From: Theristus sp. LFF4_11 | Lineage: Eukaryota; Nematoda; Chromadorea; Monhysterida; Xyalidae | Assembly (NCBI GenBank): GCA_030248135.1 | Contig: JASANC010005150.1 | Coordinates: 1-64,000, forward strand | Length of the DNA: 64,000 nucleotides | Direction: 5' to 3' | Shown: piece after piece, positions 1 through 13,100 of the stretch | Position numbering within the stretch: the stretch's first letter is position 1 | Layout of the letters: each line of letters begins with the position of its first letter | The notes under the pieces: generated by a model | Databases searched by the model: none | The model's input: the letters and a program-made list of their open reading frames with translations, nothing else | Told to the model about the DNA's origin: nothing | Position numbers and translations under genes: made by a program

Positions 1-76
1 TTTTTGAAAAAGACAACTCCTAGTCAGCGACTAATCCCGCCTTGATGGACTGCCTCATTTATTCGGCCATGCTGTA
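1..76. mobile_element. Right-end fragment of a TA-type MITE (family GGCCGAATAAA)
   Basis: The first 76 bases match the right ends of two fuller copies at 16433-16690 and 53216-53491. They share the phrase around 'gactgatcccgccttgatgg' (one base differs here) and end in CGGCCATGCTGTA. The left part lies outside the window. Confidence 0.7.
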
Positions 77-387
77 CAGAATTTCGCACATGATGTGATT
101 TTAGACTAAACTGAAGAGGACAATTGAAAAATATCTAGATAACTTCAAAGTTTTTACGCTTTTCAGCAAGCTTTTAAACAACAAACGCGGCGCAAAAATA
201 TGACTCTTATGTACTTGTATCCGTGTGTACCACATCAGAGACTTGAAAAGCGTTGTCGAGCCAAGTCTTTCACTGCTTACACAAGGCCATATTCCTCCTT
301 TTATATGCGTCTCCCGCATTTTTAGATAATACTGTGCATTCCAATTTGTAACATTTCAAAATCCCCATTTTCGGGCCAAAATTCCAG

Positions 388-570
388 GCGCAATTCGAGG
401 ACGAGAACGTCGAGTTCAAGCCGATCTCTGCCGACTGCAAGGTGGCGCACGAGTTCATTGGCGGCTACATATTTCTGTCGTTGCGGAGCAAGGAGCAGAA
501 TCCGACGTTGAATGAGGAGCTGTTCCACCGGTTGACTGGCGGCCACCACGGCGGCATGGTGAATGTCTGA
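388..570 (+). CDS. C-terminal exon of an unrecognised protein
   Basis: An acceptor (TTCCAG) is followed by 61 open codons ending in TGA at 568-570. The start of the gene lies to the left of the window or in unrecognised exons. The 60 residues contain a mixed segment ([17 protein letters not shown]) and a Gly/His-rich tail ([11 protein letters not shown]). Third-position GC is high compared with the AT-rich surroundings, which supports real coding. I do not recognise the family. A long 3' UTR seems to follow, with candidate AATAAA at 1666-1671. Confidence 0.6.
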   Translation, partial: AQFEDENVEFKPISADCKVAHEFIGGYIFLSLRSKEQNPTLNEELFHRLTGGHHGGMVNV

Positions 571-2361
571 GTGTCTGTGGGGTTGGTAAGGGCACGGTCA
601 TACTGACGGATGCGTATATGGCACGGCACGGCACGGCACGGCACGGCACGGCACGTCGGGTCTCTCGTTATTGCATGCTACCGTCTGTGGAGGTGTGCCG
701 TGATCGAGACAGCATACGTCAGTATGAACTGGCCTTGAACTCCTGGTCTGAAGATGTTGCACTCCGGTTGATAACATACAGTAATGCTGCACTGTGAGAA
801 ACGAACATACGACACAACAGCAGTGGTGTGGTGTGCCTGTGTGTTTATCTGTGCATGTGACATTACTGTGTTTTGTAGCCCGAGTGCAATGTCTTCAGAC
901 TAGGACTTCATTTTGATTGCTTGACTGAGTGTTCTCTTACCTTTGTTTTGCCACCTTTTTTATTCTGCCGATGTGAAAGGATCTAACTGTAACAGTTAGA
1001 GATACTATACTGTTTGTATTGTTGTATGTGTTTTTATTATACATACACATTATTTTTACATTTGATTTTTCCCGAGTTTTGTATCTGCTTAGTCATGATT
1101 CGGCACTCTGCTTTATTATTGCTAAAAGACATTTACGGAATCATTTTTCGAATTGTTTTCTTTGCGTTTAGTCAAGAGAACCTTAGACGTGTTGTTGTTG
1201 CACCACATCTGTGACTTTTGAAGGCTAACCTTTGAATTTTCAAATACAGTTGTCAAAACCATTACTGCTTTGTGCCTTATTTATTATGAACCGAAGCTTG
1301 TAAAACACAATAATCGAGGACTTGAATTTGAATCCCTTGTGAACTCACAATGATGTTTGTTGTTTTTAGCGTTTTATTTTTATCTGAAAAGGTACTTTTT
1401 CATGCAGTCACAGATTTTGCTTTTTGCTGCAAGTTATTTTTTACCTGTTAAACAAACGGCTATCAGTTTTTTATATGACGTTCAACATTGTCTCATAAAT
1501 TTCGTTGAATAATTTTTTTTCAAACTGTAATGATGTTTTTATTTTCCACTTTTATCTTGGTCATGTCGCTAGAATTTTTGTGAAATGCTTCGTTTTTTGG
1601 GAAACTTACTGCCAAATATTTTTGTTGTATTATTTTTTATTTTGTTTGTGCTTGAAAAAAAACTGAATAAAGGAGTTACCCATTCGGTGAAATGTGAAAC
1701 AAAAAAACTGAAAAATGTTTTTTTTTAATAAACTAGGTGATATAGCGTTACCCGAACTTTCCATCTAGCACTATGGTTGCTATGCTGGTGTGCCGGATGC
1801 TAACGCCCTAGTATGAAGACAGTGCACTTCGTTTCTTCACTCAATGTTGCACAGCATCACAAACAAACACACTGGCACACATCTGTGACTGTGCGACATC
1901 ACTGCGTGATAGCATTGTGCATGTGCACGGTATTCGGACTAGGACTTTGTTATCTGGGTCATAATTGAATGCAGTCGATCAACTAAAAGCTATTTTAGTA
2001 TTATGATTCCGTATTATGAATAATTGATTTTGTTTGTATTCAATTGCAGGCGTAAACTAACAGGCATAATAACAGTAATAGCTACTACTGTATAACTTGG
2101 TAAGTTATGACGTATGAAAATGAAACGGATAAACAGCAATTACGTAAATTTATTCCCATAAGTTCCATAAAACTCCACCATTAGTTGTGACACATGAGTT
2201 GTAACGGGTGAAGCTTTTAGCAAGCGAAGTTTGCAAAAGCATATTTTGGAAATTATTAGTTTCCTTTCAGTCTTTTATTTTGGTTTATGCCAAATTTTAT
2301 ATGAACGAAATTCGTGCCGAACGTATAGCCCGCACTTTTATTGGCTAGAACAATACGCAAC
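571..2361. other. Putative 3' UTR, MITE copies, then upstream region of the lectin gene
   Basis: No further coding exon was seen. The stretch holds a family-B MITE (595-735), family-A repeat pieces near 820-910 and 1840-1940, a candidate polyadenylation signal at 1666-1671, and the promoter region of the gene starting at 2362. Confidence 0.5.
595..735. mobile_element. Family-B MITE with expanded GGCAC pentamer
   Basis: The ends match CATACTGACG on the left and CGTCAGTATGA on the right. The interior has a run of about seven CGGCA pentamers (620-655) and the phrase GTTATTGCATGCTACCG, which recurs in other copies at 36640-36757, 39135-39255 and 60800-61075. Confidence 0.65.
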
Positions 2362-4692
2362 ATGAGATGTGACTTGAGCAGCGTTTTGTTCGGAGCCATC
2401 GTGTTGACCATTTCCTGTGAAATTGGTGAGTGTGTGTTGCGCTCGAGATTTTGAACGTTTTCGGAAACGTTACCTGAAACCATGTTGCGTTATCTTTATT
2501 TATCTTATGACGTAGAGTTTTCTCAGTTCCGTTGCTTGGAACTTCGAGGCGAAGTTATTACTTCATTTGTTAACGTCACTGTTCCTCCTTGCCACGCGTT
2601 TTAACAAAAAAAAATCTGCAATTTACAGCCAGCGGTCTAAACAGCACCTGTACCGTACCCCGGCTGTATTACGGTAACAGCTGCTTCGGTTACGGTAGCG
2701 CCAATCAGAAGAACTATGAAGAGGCGGAGCGCGCGTGCAATGCGACCACAGAGCACCGGCTCGCCATGATACCAAATATGACCGTATTGAATGTGGTCAA
2801 TGCTTGGCTGGTAAGCTGCGCTGGCCAAGTTTTGTGAGGTCACAACAAGCTGCCCAGTGTGCACCGCATACAACAGAAGCAATCAGTCGATAAACAAAAT
2901 AGTCAACTTACAGTTTGTTAATTTTATTACCAGCTAGAAACGCTACCCGGTGTGTTGACTATTTCGTTTACACTCATGAAAAAATTTGCACAGTCACTAA
3001 CAAACACACAGGCACACGCAAGCGTCGTTGCAGCGGAATGTGTGCCTGTGTGTTTGTTTGTTTGTTTACTATGCAACAATACTGCATGTTATTAACAGTA
3101 GATGTACGGCCATCCCAAAAATGCCATGTTCCGAAAAAGGCACATCTCAAAACGCACAATGCAGCCAAAATTGTGCTTGTGCGAACAAGAAGTTCGCTGT
3201 TTGCGGTGTCGACAAATACAGACGACGCATACCACGGTGCCCCCCTGGCTCGTCTGTTCGACAATTCCTTCCAATTTCAGACCGTCATCTCCGCGCAAGC
3301 CAACGTCTGGATTGCACTGCAGCGGATCGCGACCTGCTCCGGCGCTTGTACGAAATCGTACGATCGGGCAAACAACTGGCGGTTTTACCCAAATCAGCCG
3401 CAGTTGGGCCAACCGACAGACGAAATGTGGCTGAGTTCGGAGCCGGGCGGCTCCGAGAAATGTGGCCGGATCAAGGGCAAATCGACGGTAGCTGCCGTTT
3501 GGTCGTGCAACTACAATTGGCCGTATCTGTGCGAACAAAGTCGGTGGCATGCGCCAAATAAAAATGTTATGAACCGCACCATCGGTGTTAAGCATACAGG
3601 AATGACGAAAGTTTCACGCAAATTAAAGAATTCATGCAATGTCTTTTGTTATAGTATCGATATCACGGAACGACATGTATCTAGATACCGTATTACCCCC
3701 ATTAAAACCCCCCCCCCACCATTAATCCCCCCCCCACCAATAAACCCCCACCCCCCCCCCCGACCAGTTTCCAAATAATCCCCCCCCCCACAAATAATCC
3801 CCCATGGGGGTTAATTTGAAACCTGTTTGAAACACATACCCAGCGATATCAGTGGCTGGTTGCAGTGAAAATGATGAAATTGTGCTACCAAAGGCCCCAA
3901 ATGAGTGAGTTAATATTTTCTTTCTTATTAAACGTGACCCAATATGCGTTTGCACGCACAGATAGAGAAAATGTTTCATGGCTGCGCGGCAATTTGAAAT
4001 CAACATAACTTAACGTATTCTGGGTCTGACGGAAGATTTGTGCAAGAAAGTGAGAAAAACAATTGGAATTTTTTTCTCACTAAATATATTTATTTTAATT
4101 CATATTCGAATTACGTTCAGGCGCGAAACATTTTTTTCAGCTGTGCGGCTTTTCCACACATCATTCAACATTACTCGGCCTCCTTCTTATGAAAAGATAA
4201 TAGTAATTTCATTACAAAAGGCTGTTATAAAAAGAAATTTCTATGTAGAGTAGAAGTTTCTACGACTTTCTTGCCTGCCATGCAAGGTATTTTTGCCATT
4301 TTTCAACAAACCCCCACCCCTAGAATTTTTTTGTAAATAAACCCCCCCCCCACCAATAATCCCCCCCCACCAATAAACCCCCACCCCTAAAAGTCGCTGA
4401 CGTAAAATTAATCCCCCATGGGGGTTTATTGGGGGTAATACGGTAGTACACGCTGCGTGAAATGTTGTGTGAATTTACTCAATTTACGTTTTCTCAATTT
4501 ACTCGTGAGATTTTATCGTTTTTTGTTCTCGGTTTCATGACCAATGTCCCTTCACAGCAAACGTGCCCTCGTGCCCGCCTCAGTCCATCGTTTGCCTCAA
4601 CGGCGGGTCATGCGTCTACCCGGACGACCCGCTCAACGGGCCCACGTGCGCTTGCCCGCCGGGCTTTTCTGGCACGAGTTGCGAACTTTTTT
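2362..4692 (+). CDS. Secreted C-type lectin domain protein with EGF domain (3' end unresolved)
   Basis: The exons are 2362-2425, 2629-2810, 3281-3539 and 4558-4692, and their phases join without a frame break. Exon 1 encodes a signal peptide (MRCDLSSVLFGAIVLTIS). Exons 2 and 3 form a C-type lectin fold. This starts at CTVPRLYYGNSCFG, continues through WIALQR in place of the usual WIG motif, and ends at AVWSCNYNWPYLCE, the WxC...C end. The calcium-binding EPN/QPD motif is not present at the expected place (SSEPGGSEKCG), so sugar binding by the classic route is doubtful. Exon 4 is a clear EGF domain: CLNGGSC, then CACPPGFSGTSCE. The gene goes on past a GTAAGT donor at 4693. A small exon from 4740, ending in a hydrophobic tail, is one option for the last exon. 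The 3686-4445 transposon sits in the last intron. Lectin-EGF proteins of this sort are common in nematode immunity and surface biology. Confidence 0.8.
2985..3085. mobile_element. Family-A palindromic MITE
   Basis: It forms an imperfect hairpin: TGCACAGTCAC then CAAACACACAGGCACAC on the left, and GTGTGCCTGTGTGTTTG with a tail resembling TATGCAACAATACTG on the right. It lies in an intron of the lectin gene. The same hairpin recurs throughout the window. Confidence 0.65.
3686..4445. mobile_element. 760-bp element with C-rich subterminal repeats and matching inverted ends
   Basis: The left end reads TACCGTATTACCCCCATT and the right end is close to its reverse complement (TTGGGGGTAATACGGTA). Both subterminal regions carry tandem units like AATAATCCCCCCCCACC and AATAAACCCCCACC. 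No coding capacity was seen. A second left-end-like copy with a long G run is at 10041-10150. Confidence 0.65.
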
Positions 4693-6019
4693 GTAAGTTT
4701 CTTGGTTTTTTTTGTTTTGACGTTCTGTTTTCTTTCCAGGTGTTGGATGGGTAATTTTGCTTCACGGCTGGTTACAGTGCATGTTTTTGTGCTAGTTTTT
4801 GCATGTTTTTATGCTTTTGTTCGTGCGTAATATTTTATTTTTGTTAGTTTGTGCGATTTTTTGTCATGATTTTTTTAATAATGCACATTATGCAAAGCAT
4901 TCCACTTTCGCCTTTCAAAAAAAATTGTCATTTCGTTATACATCAGGTTAGTGAAACATTTTTTTACAATTTCAGGTAAATTGAAAATTTATTAATTTAT
5001 CACATAGTTTACAAAAAAGCTATATTTCACGAAAAATGTTTCTGCGTTTTTTCTGTGCCTGTGTGCGACATTTCAGAAAATATGGAGCACACGGCGTTTT
5101 TTTCTTCAAAAGGCTTACGATGAACCTTCGGCACCTCAAATCAACTGCAACTGTAATGATTAACGATTTATAAACGTTTCATCTTCAAAAAGAACAATTT
5201 ATCCGTCCGCTATCGGCTTTGCTCTTTTTTTATACAAATGCAATGTTGTAACAGAACAGCGTTTTCAGAAAACACGATCATCAAAGGAAATGATTGAAGA
5301 AGTTTCTTTGTAATTCTTTCTTGATAAACACTCATGAGTTTCTTTCTTGTGTTAATGAAAGCTAAAAACACATTTACAAGACAAAACTCAGACCGTAATG
5401 TATTGTGTACATTGTATGTCTTCAAAATGAACTCTCTTGACTTAAAGTATGCGGAAGGGGCTTTGATTTGAGCTTCCATGGCACCGCCGCCCTTGCACGG
5501 GTTAATTTAACGGGTATGCTCTGAAACCTCAAAAAAGTACTAAGAAGTGCAATGTGAGTTTACTGTCAAACCAACCAAAACTCAAACTTTAAAATGCAAG
5601 TGACTGTGCAAGTAATTTTTGTCGCTCTTTCGTAGCACACCCTGTACTCTATGTGCGTGAAACACCGAAGTCGTGAAAATCACAACGGATCACAATACTG
5701 CAATAAACTCTCTCCATTGATGGAATTCTGTCAACATGGCAGAACACTTCATTCAAAATATCATTTTGCTTCAAAAATGGACACAAAATTTTTTCAAATC
5801 CACAAAAATCACAAAGTTTTAAATAAAAACATGTCACGCACCGCTTCACGAAACACAATGTTGTTGGCAATTAGAAGCGGTCATGAAAAAAAGTTGCATG
5901 TAACAGCCACCACTGTTTTACGATATGAGCAATCTCAGAAAAAACTGTTGCTGACTGAAAACAGTGGCTAAAAACGGCAGCAGAACCTTTTCTCGTAACA
6001 ATTTCTCACACATGCAAAA
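4693..6019. other. AT-rich intron or intergenic stretch
   Basis: Apart from a possible short terminal exon of the lectin gene at about 4740-4796, I see no supported gene here. Several acceptors (ends at 4739, 4975 and 5085) are possible but cannot be chosen by phase alone. Confidence 0.4.
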
Positions 6020-7312
6020 TCACCGTCGCCCGCCGAACATCGCCAACACCGCGACCGCGATCAGCAGCGCGGGCCGAGTCCTAGAGTGCGCCCGAGTGAC
6101 CGCACTCGAGTTACAGTAGTCCTTGAAGCAGACGCAGACCTCGCCATCGAAGAACTCCTGATGCTTGCAGCCCTCCGGCATGTGTGCGCCCATCGGCAGG
6201 CAGGTCAACACGATCACCGGGTAGCCGTTGGCGTCGCGGCGGTGGTGGCGCATGCACGCGGAGCCTTCGCACTGGCCGCACTCGCGCGTGTTCCGCGCGC
6301 ACTCGCCCTCGTGACAGTAGACGAGCGGCTCGCGGTGTCCTGCGAACAACGGATTCCGGCTGGTGTTTTTGTTTTTTTTTAAGCTTTTTGGGATTATTCA
6401 GTAATATTTAGGTTTATTTTTGTTCTGCTGTTGAGTTGAAAAATAGGTTTGTTTTTTTGCGGCGAATTCCTGGAAACTGTTCGCACGGTGTCTGTCCAAC
6501 GCACTGACGAAGTGAGTCAGAGGTCACCGCGGTACACACTGAACGTCTACTCAACAATTTTTTGAATAATTTGTTGAGTAGATTTTTTCAGTGCTAGTGT
6601 GCCAGAAACACCGCAAAATACACAACGACCTTTATTTATTATTATCCCTGTTCTTCCCGTGGAACACACACTATTTTCGCGCATCTCTCATTGTGACCGC
6701 AGCAGAAATGGCATCCATAATTTGAGAGGCAATAAAAACCACTATTTGATAATAAGCTACGTATGTACATTATAGTCTATGCCTCCGTTTCAGTAACTGG
6801 CACCAAAACGATTTCAAAGCACAGACAAAGTCAAGTGTAATTATTTTGTCCGGAGTAATACATACAACATACACACACATTCGTGCATCATTCAGGGATT
6901 ATTTATGGTCGACTGAAAACATAACAAACAAACAAACAAACAAACTATGGCACCCACACACATGGCACATGGCACCCACACATTTTTGCACGTGTACACG
7001 CACATTTTGGCACGTGGCACGCGGAAGTTTAGGCACAAGGCACACGCCTGGCACGCGCACATTTAGCACATGGTAAACAGCCTCTCAAATTCACCCACTC
7101 GGGCGTAGGTCGATGGACGCTGCAGTCGCTACATTTGCCATAGTGATCAACATCAACGCAACGCCGACGAGTATGTGCTCGGCGTGAAACACGATGGTGA
7201 CGGGTCGAGAGATGGCGACGACGAACGAATGAAATATGGACGAGTTCTCGATTTTGTGAATGTTTCTTTTGTTGATAATAATGGAGTTGTCCGATGTTGT
7301 TGTTCGTCGCAT
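6020..7312 (-). CDS. Small cysteine-rich secreted protein, ET-module-like
   Basis: Two exons on the minus strand, 7312-7099 and 6339-6020, join in phase (donor GTGGGT, acceptor TTCGCAG) to give about 177 residues. Exon 1 holds a hydrophobic signal segment (HILVGVALMLITMANVATA). The chosen ATG leaves about 40 residues before that segment, so the true start could be in another exon. The mature part has around ten cysteines (CHEGECARN, CGQCEGSACM, CLPMGAH, CVCFKDYCN). The closing CVCFKDYCN is typical of nematode ET-module and three-finger-like secreted proteins. The C-terminus is hydrophobic (ALLIAVAVLAMFGGRR) and may be a GPI-attachment signal or a short membrane segment. Exon 2 is much richer in GC than its surroundings. 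The family call comes from cysteine spacing only. Confidence 0.7.
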
Positions 7313-10040
7313 GAAGAAAGTCTCGTTGGAACGTTTATAACACTGATACTGAGCGGTTGTGCTTGTCGTTTCAGAAGCATGGAGTTTCTTTGTTTTAATC
7401 AGACGGAGGGATCTGTCACTGCCGTTGTTTTCTGGCCAGTGAAACTCTCAGAATACTTGTATCTGATATTTAGTTTTGTGGTATTTTATTGTAAATAAAA
7501 TCGGCAATCATCATTGGAGTCTGTGTTGAAAAATTCCTGAAAACTTGTCTTGCGAAATTGTTTTAAAGCGTGTGGACAAAAGAACCCAAAAGAAATGGAG
7601 ACAGACAGAAACAATTGTGCGTATAACAATTTCGATTACAATCTCCGTGTTGTGGTTTTTGGGACGTTCCATAAATGCACTCAAAAAAGCAAAAAAAACA
7701 TATGTAATGTATGTGGTTCGCAAATAATGAAATTTTTTTGGTATTTTGAACATAGTTTTTTTCATATTCGCAACCAAAATGCAATTCTACATTTGCAATG
7801 TATGTTGGTTTTACATTTTGCATGTCTACGGTTTTTCACACTTATGCTAATTTTCTTCAGTGTAGCAAAACAAAAGATACAAATGATGAGGTTGTAACCA
7901 AACAAAAGTACCACAGAGCAAAAGACAGAGAGTATAAGAAGTTATGCAAATACTGGAAACAGAATGTTGTTTTGCTCTCATTTTTAGTTGCTGAAAATGA
8001 ATATAGATCAAATTTCATTGCACTTTAGCTTGAAAACATAAAAAATAAAATCAGCAGTAAAAAACCTAATGCAGACAAATTTTAGCCTGCGGATTGGCCT
8101 GCATCTGAAATGATGTCTTTAAGGCTTTTATGCAAGAACAAGAAGAACCTGCCGATTCGCCTATTCAACTGTATCGCACTATTCGATTGTGTCTCTGCTA
8201 ACTGTTCCAGATAAAAAACTGTTCATAAAGTTTCAAAGTTTTATACAAATCAACACAAACATCGGTTAAATTCTTTTTTCTAGAAAACAACGTGGCCTGA
8301 TCCGCATAACAACCACAGAGACGTGCATAATCTAGCAAGCAAATCTATACCCAAAAAGTCACCGACTTTATGCATATGTATGAGCAAACATTTTCGGCCA
8401 CAAATATATATTTTCGAGTTGGCATGTAAGCTTATTGGCTTGCTCTTGCAACAGCACCATTGGCAAAATAAAAATGTGCAATTAAGCAGAAAACACGCTT
8501 TTAGCAGTATATATTCATGCGAATGTAACATGTAACATGTTCTGACACACGAACGTGCGTGTATTTATGTACAATATAAACCTAGTTTTTCATCCATAAA
8601 GTGAAATGACGGTGTGTTATATTGACTTTTCTCTGGGCAGTTAGTTCATTGGCCGAGATCTTTTCATGTGTCCAGCCAATCAACCGACATTTGAACGCCA
8701 AAAAATGGTTGAATTTCACACCACACAAGCTAATTGCGTTATTTCAATGATTTTTTTGTCTAGCCATACAAGGGACGCATAAACAAATTTTAATCAAAGC
8801 TGAAAACTCTGATTGCAAAAGCTGAGAAATTCTACATGAAGTCAAGAGTGTGGCGTGGGGGCGGTACGATGGAAAAGTGGGTATAGAACATCGGCCACAA
8901 CGCAATTTGGCCCCTTTTTGGTTTCAATTACCCTAATTTCGGGATACGTGGTTGTTTTTCCGGAAATCTGGCATGCTACGACCCCGCCCCTTTAATAAAA
9001 CTAAATAAAAACTAACCGTGTAATGGCGCCAAAATGGCTGGCCTGACAGATATCTATGTAAGCTTAATGAGCCTTCAATAGGATTAAGGCTGTGGCTTTT
9101 TCGATCTGGTCAAAAAGGGGGAGTCTGATGGTATAGTGTGGTGGGATGGAAAATTGATTGTGAATGGATACAGTATACTTTAAAATGGCGGAACATTTCG
9201 TGCAAAACTCAAAGTGAGTATGGTAACCACCGTATTTTTTTTAAAATGGCGAATTTTTTGAATCAAATCATAATTTTAATCATGATTTGATTTTGATTGT
9301 AAAATTTTAAACAGTTTTTGAACAATTCCGCAGTACCCACCCAATACTTTCAAAAAACACAATGTAAAAATAAAGCCCTGAGGCTAGAAAATCACAAATA
9401 CAACCTCCCATATTTTCATTCACGGGCAGCGAGTCAAAGAATCTGCATTAGTCAGTCCTAATTTTCTGAGTGCTGCTCTGACCATGCAATAAACATCGTG
9501 TCGAGACACAACACAGCGGATACCGTATCACAAGAGCTGCAATTTTATATGTGATAGTGGACTGTTTGAGCGAAAATAAAAACATACAATGTATGTAAGT
9601 GTCTCTGTTTACGACAGTTTTATGTGCACCTATCAATGTCAATGAAAAGTGAATTTTAGAGCGCGTAAAAGTGCAGCGAAAAAGCGTGGAAATGACATTA
9701 TATGCAAAACTGTGCGGCGGGCTGGACGGGATAATTTTTTAATCAACGAAATAGCCATGCTTTGGGAAGTGGAACCCAGGTGCGAGAAAATATATTCCGA
9801 AAGTTTTCGTTGCGAATAAAACTGATGGTATTCCGTTTCCATTGGTGTGACGATAATGCGAATGCAAACAACACAAAAATGAGTTGTTCCGATCTGTTTT
9901 CATTGGGACTGAAAGCATCTAAAGCAATGAGTGTACCGTGAATTTTATACAACCACGCTGATTGGCTATCAAGCCATCTCAAATGCGGCAGCCAATGAGC
10001 GAATACATACAGCACGAGGGCTTAGTCTTTTCATGGGCAA

Positions 10041-10150
10041 TACCGTATTACCCCAAAAACCCAGGGGGTGGGGGGGGGGGTGGGGGGGGGGGGGGGGGGG
10101 GGGGGGTTATGGGGGGGGGGGGGGTTTCTTGTTTTTTCTCTTGGGAGGGG
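10041..10150. repeat. G-rich tract with a transposon left-end sequence
   Basis: It begins TACCGTATTACCCC, as the 760-bp element at 3686 does, and runs into long uninterrupted G tracts broken by T or A. This is a candidate G-quadruplex region. Confidence 0.55.
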
Positions 10151-13100
10151 GTATATACCACACGAAAAACAGACAAAATAATGTATTAATTAATTTATTC
10201 AAAAACACGGTACATTACCTAAACAGGGTGCTGATTATTGTGTGCTCTTGCAAAACGAACAGAATTCACGCATATGGTGCAATAAGGTATGCGATGGGGT
10301 ATTCATAAAAAAAAGTTTGCCAGAAATAGAATACATTACTGATAGCCGTAGCTTTATGTGTACAGAAGAAAAACAGACCACAATAAAAGATGAAAACTTC
10401 AATAAACCACACAAAGTGCTAAACTTATGAGACACCCTGTACGGACGACACAGACCTGGACGAACACTTTGGCGTCAGCAATAATATTGCACCAACTGTA
10501 CCAAATAACTCCACGGTTACGGAGTGGATGGTTTTTTCGTATTATAACGATTTGTTTCAGATATACGCCATGCATGTATGTCACATGAAAAATGTACAGG
10601 GTGGGCCAAAAAAAGGTTCCATTTTCAAACTGCTGTCACTGGCTGGTGTTTCAATATTATGAGCTGAAATTTTCAGCATTGATAAAACATGTGATGCCAT
10701 TCATGTATGAGAGCTAATACCGAAATATGCTTTTTTGATGTACAACGTTTTGTATATAGCTTTCACTTAGCATCATGATTTTTCATCACCGAAACTTTAG
10801 GGGGTGGAATTGGGGTCGGTGTTGGATGGAAGAGAGGGGTGCAGCAAAAATAATGAATGGTTTTTATATACTTGCCCCCGGTACATACAGTGTGGTCATA
10901 CACTCATACATACATGTAAGGCAAGTAGCTTCATCTACTGCACCCTAAACACTGCTGCCCCATATGGGCATCTGCCGCGTCGGTGTGAAGCTGCAATCAA
11001 TTAATTTAATTAATGACTTTCATATTTTTCCAATATGGCTGATTGGAAAATTTTGTACGTCCAAATCCAAAATATTACAGAAAGTAGTGCTATTCTACTG
11101 CACAAGCACACTTCAACGTGCAACAACGTCAGTTTCAGTGGTTTTATTTATCTGGTGTCAAACAACATCAGACATAATCCGATTTGATCAAAAAACGTTT
11201 TTCGTAGTTCAATTTAGCTACTATTCAATTTATTGTGGCCAAAGAAACGCAAATATAATACTTTAATCTATCAATCAAACTAATTTAGGTTTATGTCAAA
11301 TGCAACATGATGCGCGCATAAAAAGAGCGGCTCATTAATCCAGTCAGGCTTTAAAACCCGCTTTTCAAAAATATCGTCCCGATTCCGACCCCTTTTTTGA
11401 CACAGATGAAAAAATGCAAATGAAATAAAATCTGGCACCAATCGAACTTTGCATTGAACAGCAGTTTTTTTACGCTTCTTCAAACCGTTTTGGGTGTTTA
11501 ATGTTTCAAATGTGCATGGAAGTAAAATGGCTTCAAAAAAGCAATTTTAACTGACATGTTTCCAAACACCAGAAGCCAAGCTATATGAAGCGATATATTG
11601 TGTTATAAAAATTATATTTTCAAGTCAAGATTTATGATCCTAATCAACACATCGGGGAAACCCCGTAACAACAAGCACGGGTAAACAAATACTCTAACTC
11701 AAAATTTTGTTTGACTAATTGCTGATTACAACCACTGGGAATGACAGCAAGTTTATGAAAGCAAAAAATACAAATACAAATTAACCGGCTTGGGTAGTGT
11801 TCGAAGGAAGACTGTGTTTGTGAGTGTTTATCTGACAGGTCAATTTATTCGCAAAACACTTACAGAAGGAAATGATTTGATTGGTCTTTATCACGACACA
11901 CAAATCTGCCAAAGACAGTGTGTTGGCAAAAAATGGATTGAACAAAACCTCAATTCTTGAATCAATGATAAAACTTGAAAATTCCTCTGATTGAACCGTT
12001 GGGCTTGTTGGACGAATTTTTTTATAAAATCGCTAGGTTTTTGGAATGCCAAATCAGATTCAAATCTAACAATTCAATCTTATCTTTAAAAAATTCATTT
12101 TATAGCACTGAGCGCCAATGCAAATGGCGCTAAAACTAGACACGCTAAACAAAATTGTCTCTTTTGTAAAGCAGCCATTCAGAACTTTCAAAGAAAACTT
12201 CAAGAAGCCAAACCGAACTGTATGTATCAAACTTTAATAATACACTTTCTAGATACGAAACGCACATAATAAAACACAAGACGTTTGTTTCTGCTGCCTT
12301 GCGGCTTTCTGCCTAGCGCGATGCTTGCGCCGAGATGAACGCAAATTATTTATATTTCAAAACAGAAACTTTATTAAATATACCGTGAACAGTGCGGATG
12401 AAGATTGTCAAGAATGTACAAACACACTGCACGGTGTTATACCCGCAACACACCAAAATCCTATGCGCTGAGACAAGAAAACAGTCACTGCACTTTTGCG
12501 GACATTTTTATTCTGCGCAAAAAACCAATGGAGCACGGTACAAATTGGACTCAAAGCGGTGTACCACGCTTACCGTAGATTACGTGCACATGAAAATGTC
12601 TAGGACAGAAAAAGGTACAAAAGTACCATAAAAGTGAAGTCTATCCGTTTTTGTAAAGACTGTTTGAGGGAATATCCCTCCGGTCTGCGGTACTCGACAC
12701 TCTGGCTCTGGCCTGTCTTCTCTAGTCTCGTCTCGTGCGGTGAAAACGCTGCCTCACCGCATGCTTGGTTTGCTCAGTGCACTTGGTGACAATTTGAAAC
12801 TGCCAAATATGCTGAATTTTAATAAAAATTTAAATCCACATCGTCATGTGAATTCAAATTTTAACAAGCGTGACTGTTGATGGAAGTCGTGCCAAGCCAA
12901 GTAGGAAGGGCTAAAAGTGCATGACAGCTGGCAAAACAAGAACACACAAAAGCTAGGTGTGTTTACACGTTTAGCTTCTGACGTTAGCTATAGCTCAGTT
13001 AGGGCTCTTTTCTGTAATTGCAGTTTATTTATTTATACGTTTCTTTGTGCGGCGTCTTCACGCATTTCTGCGTGTTTCTTTTTTTGGAATATTTGAAACT

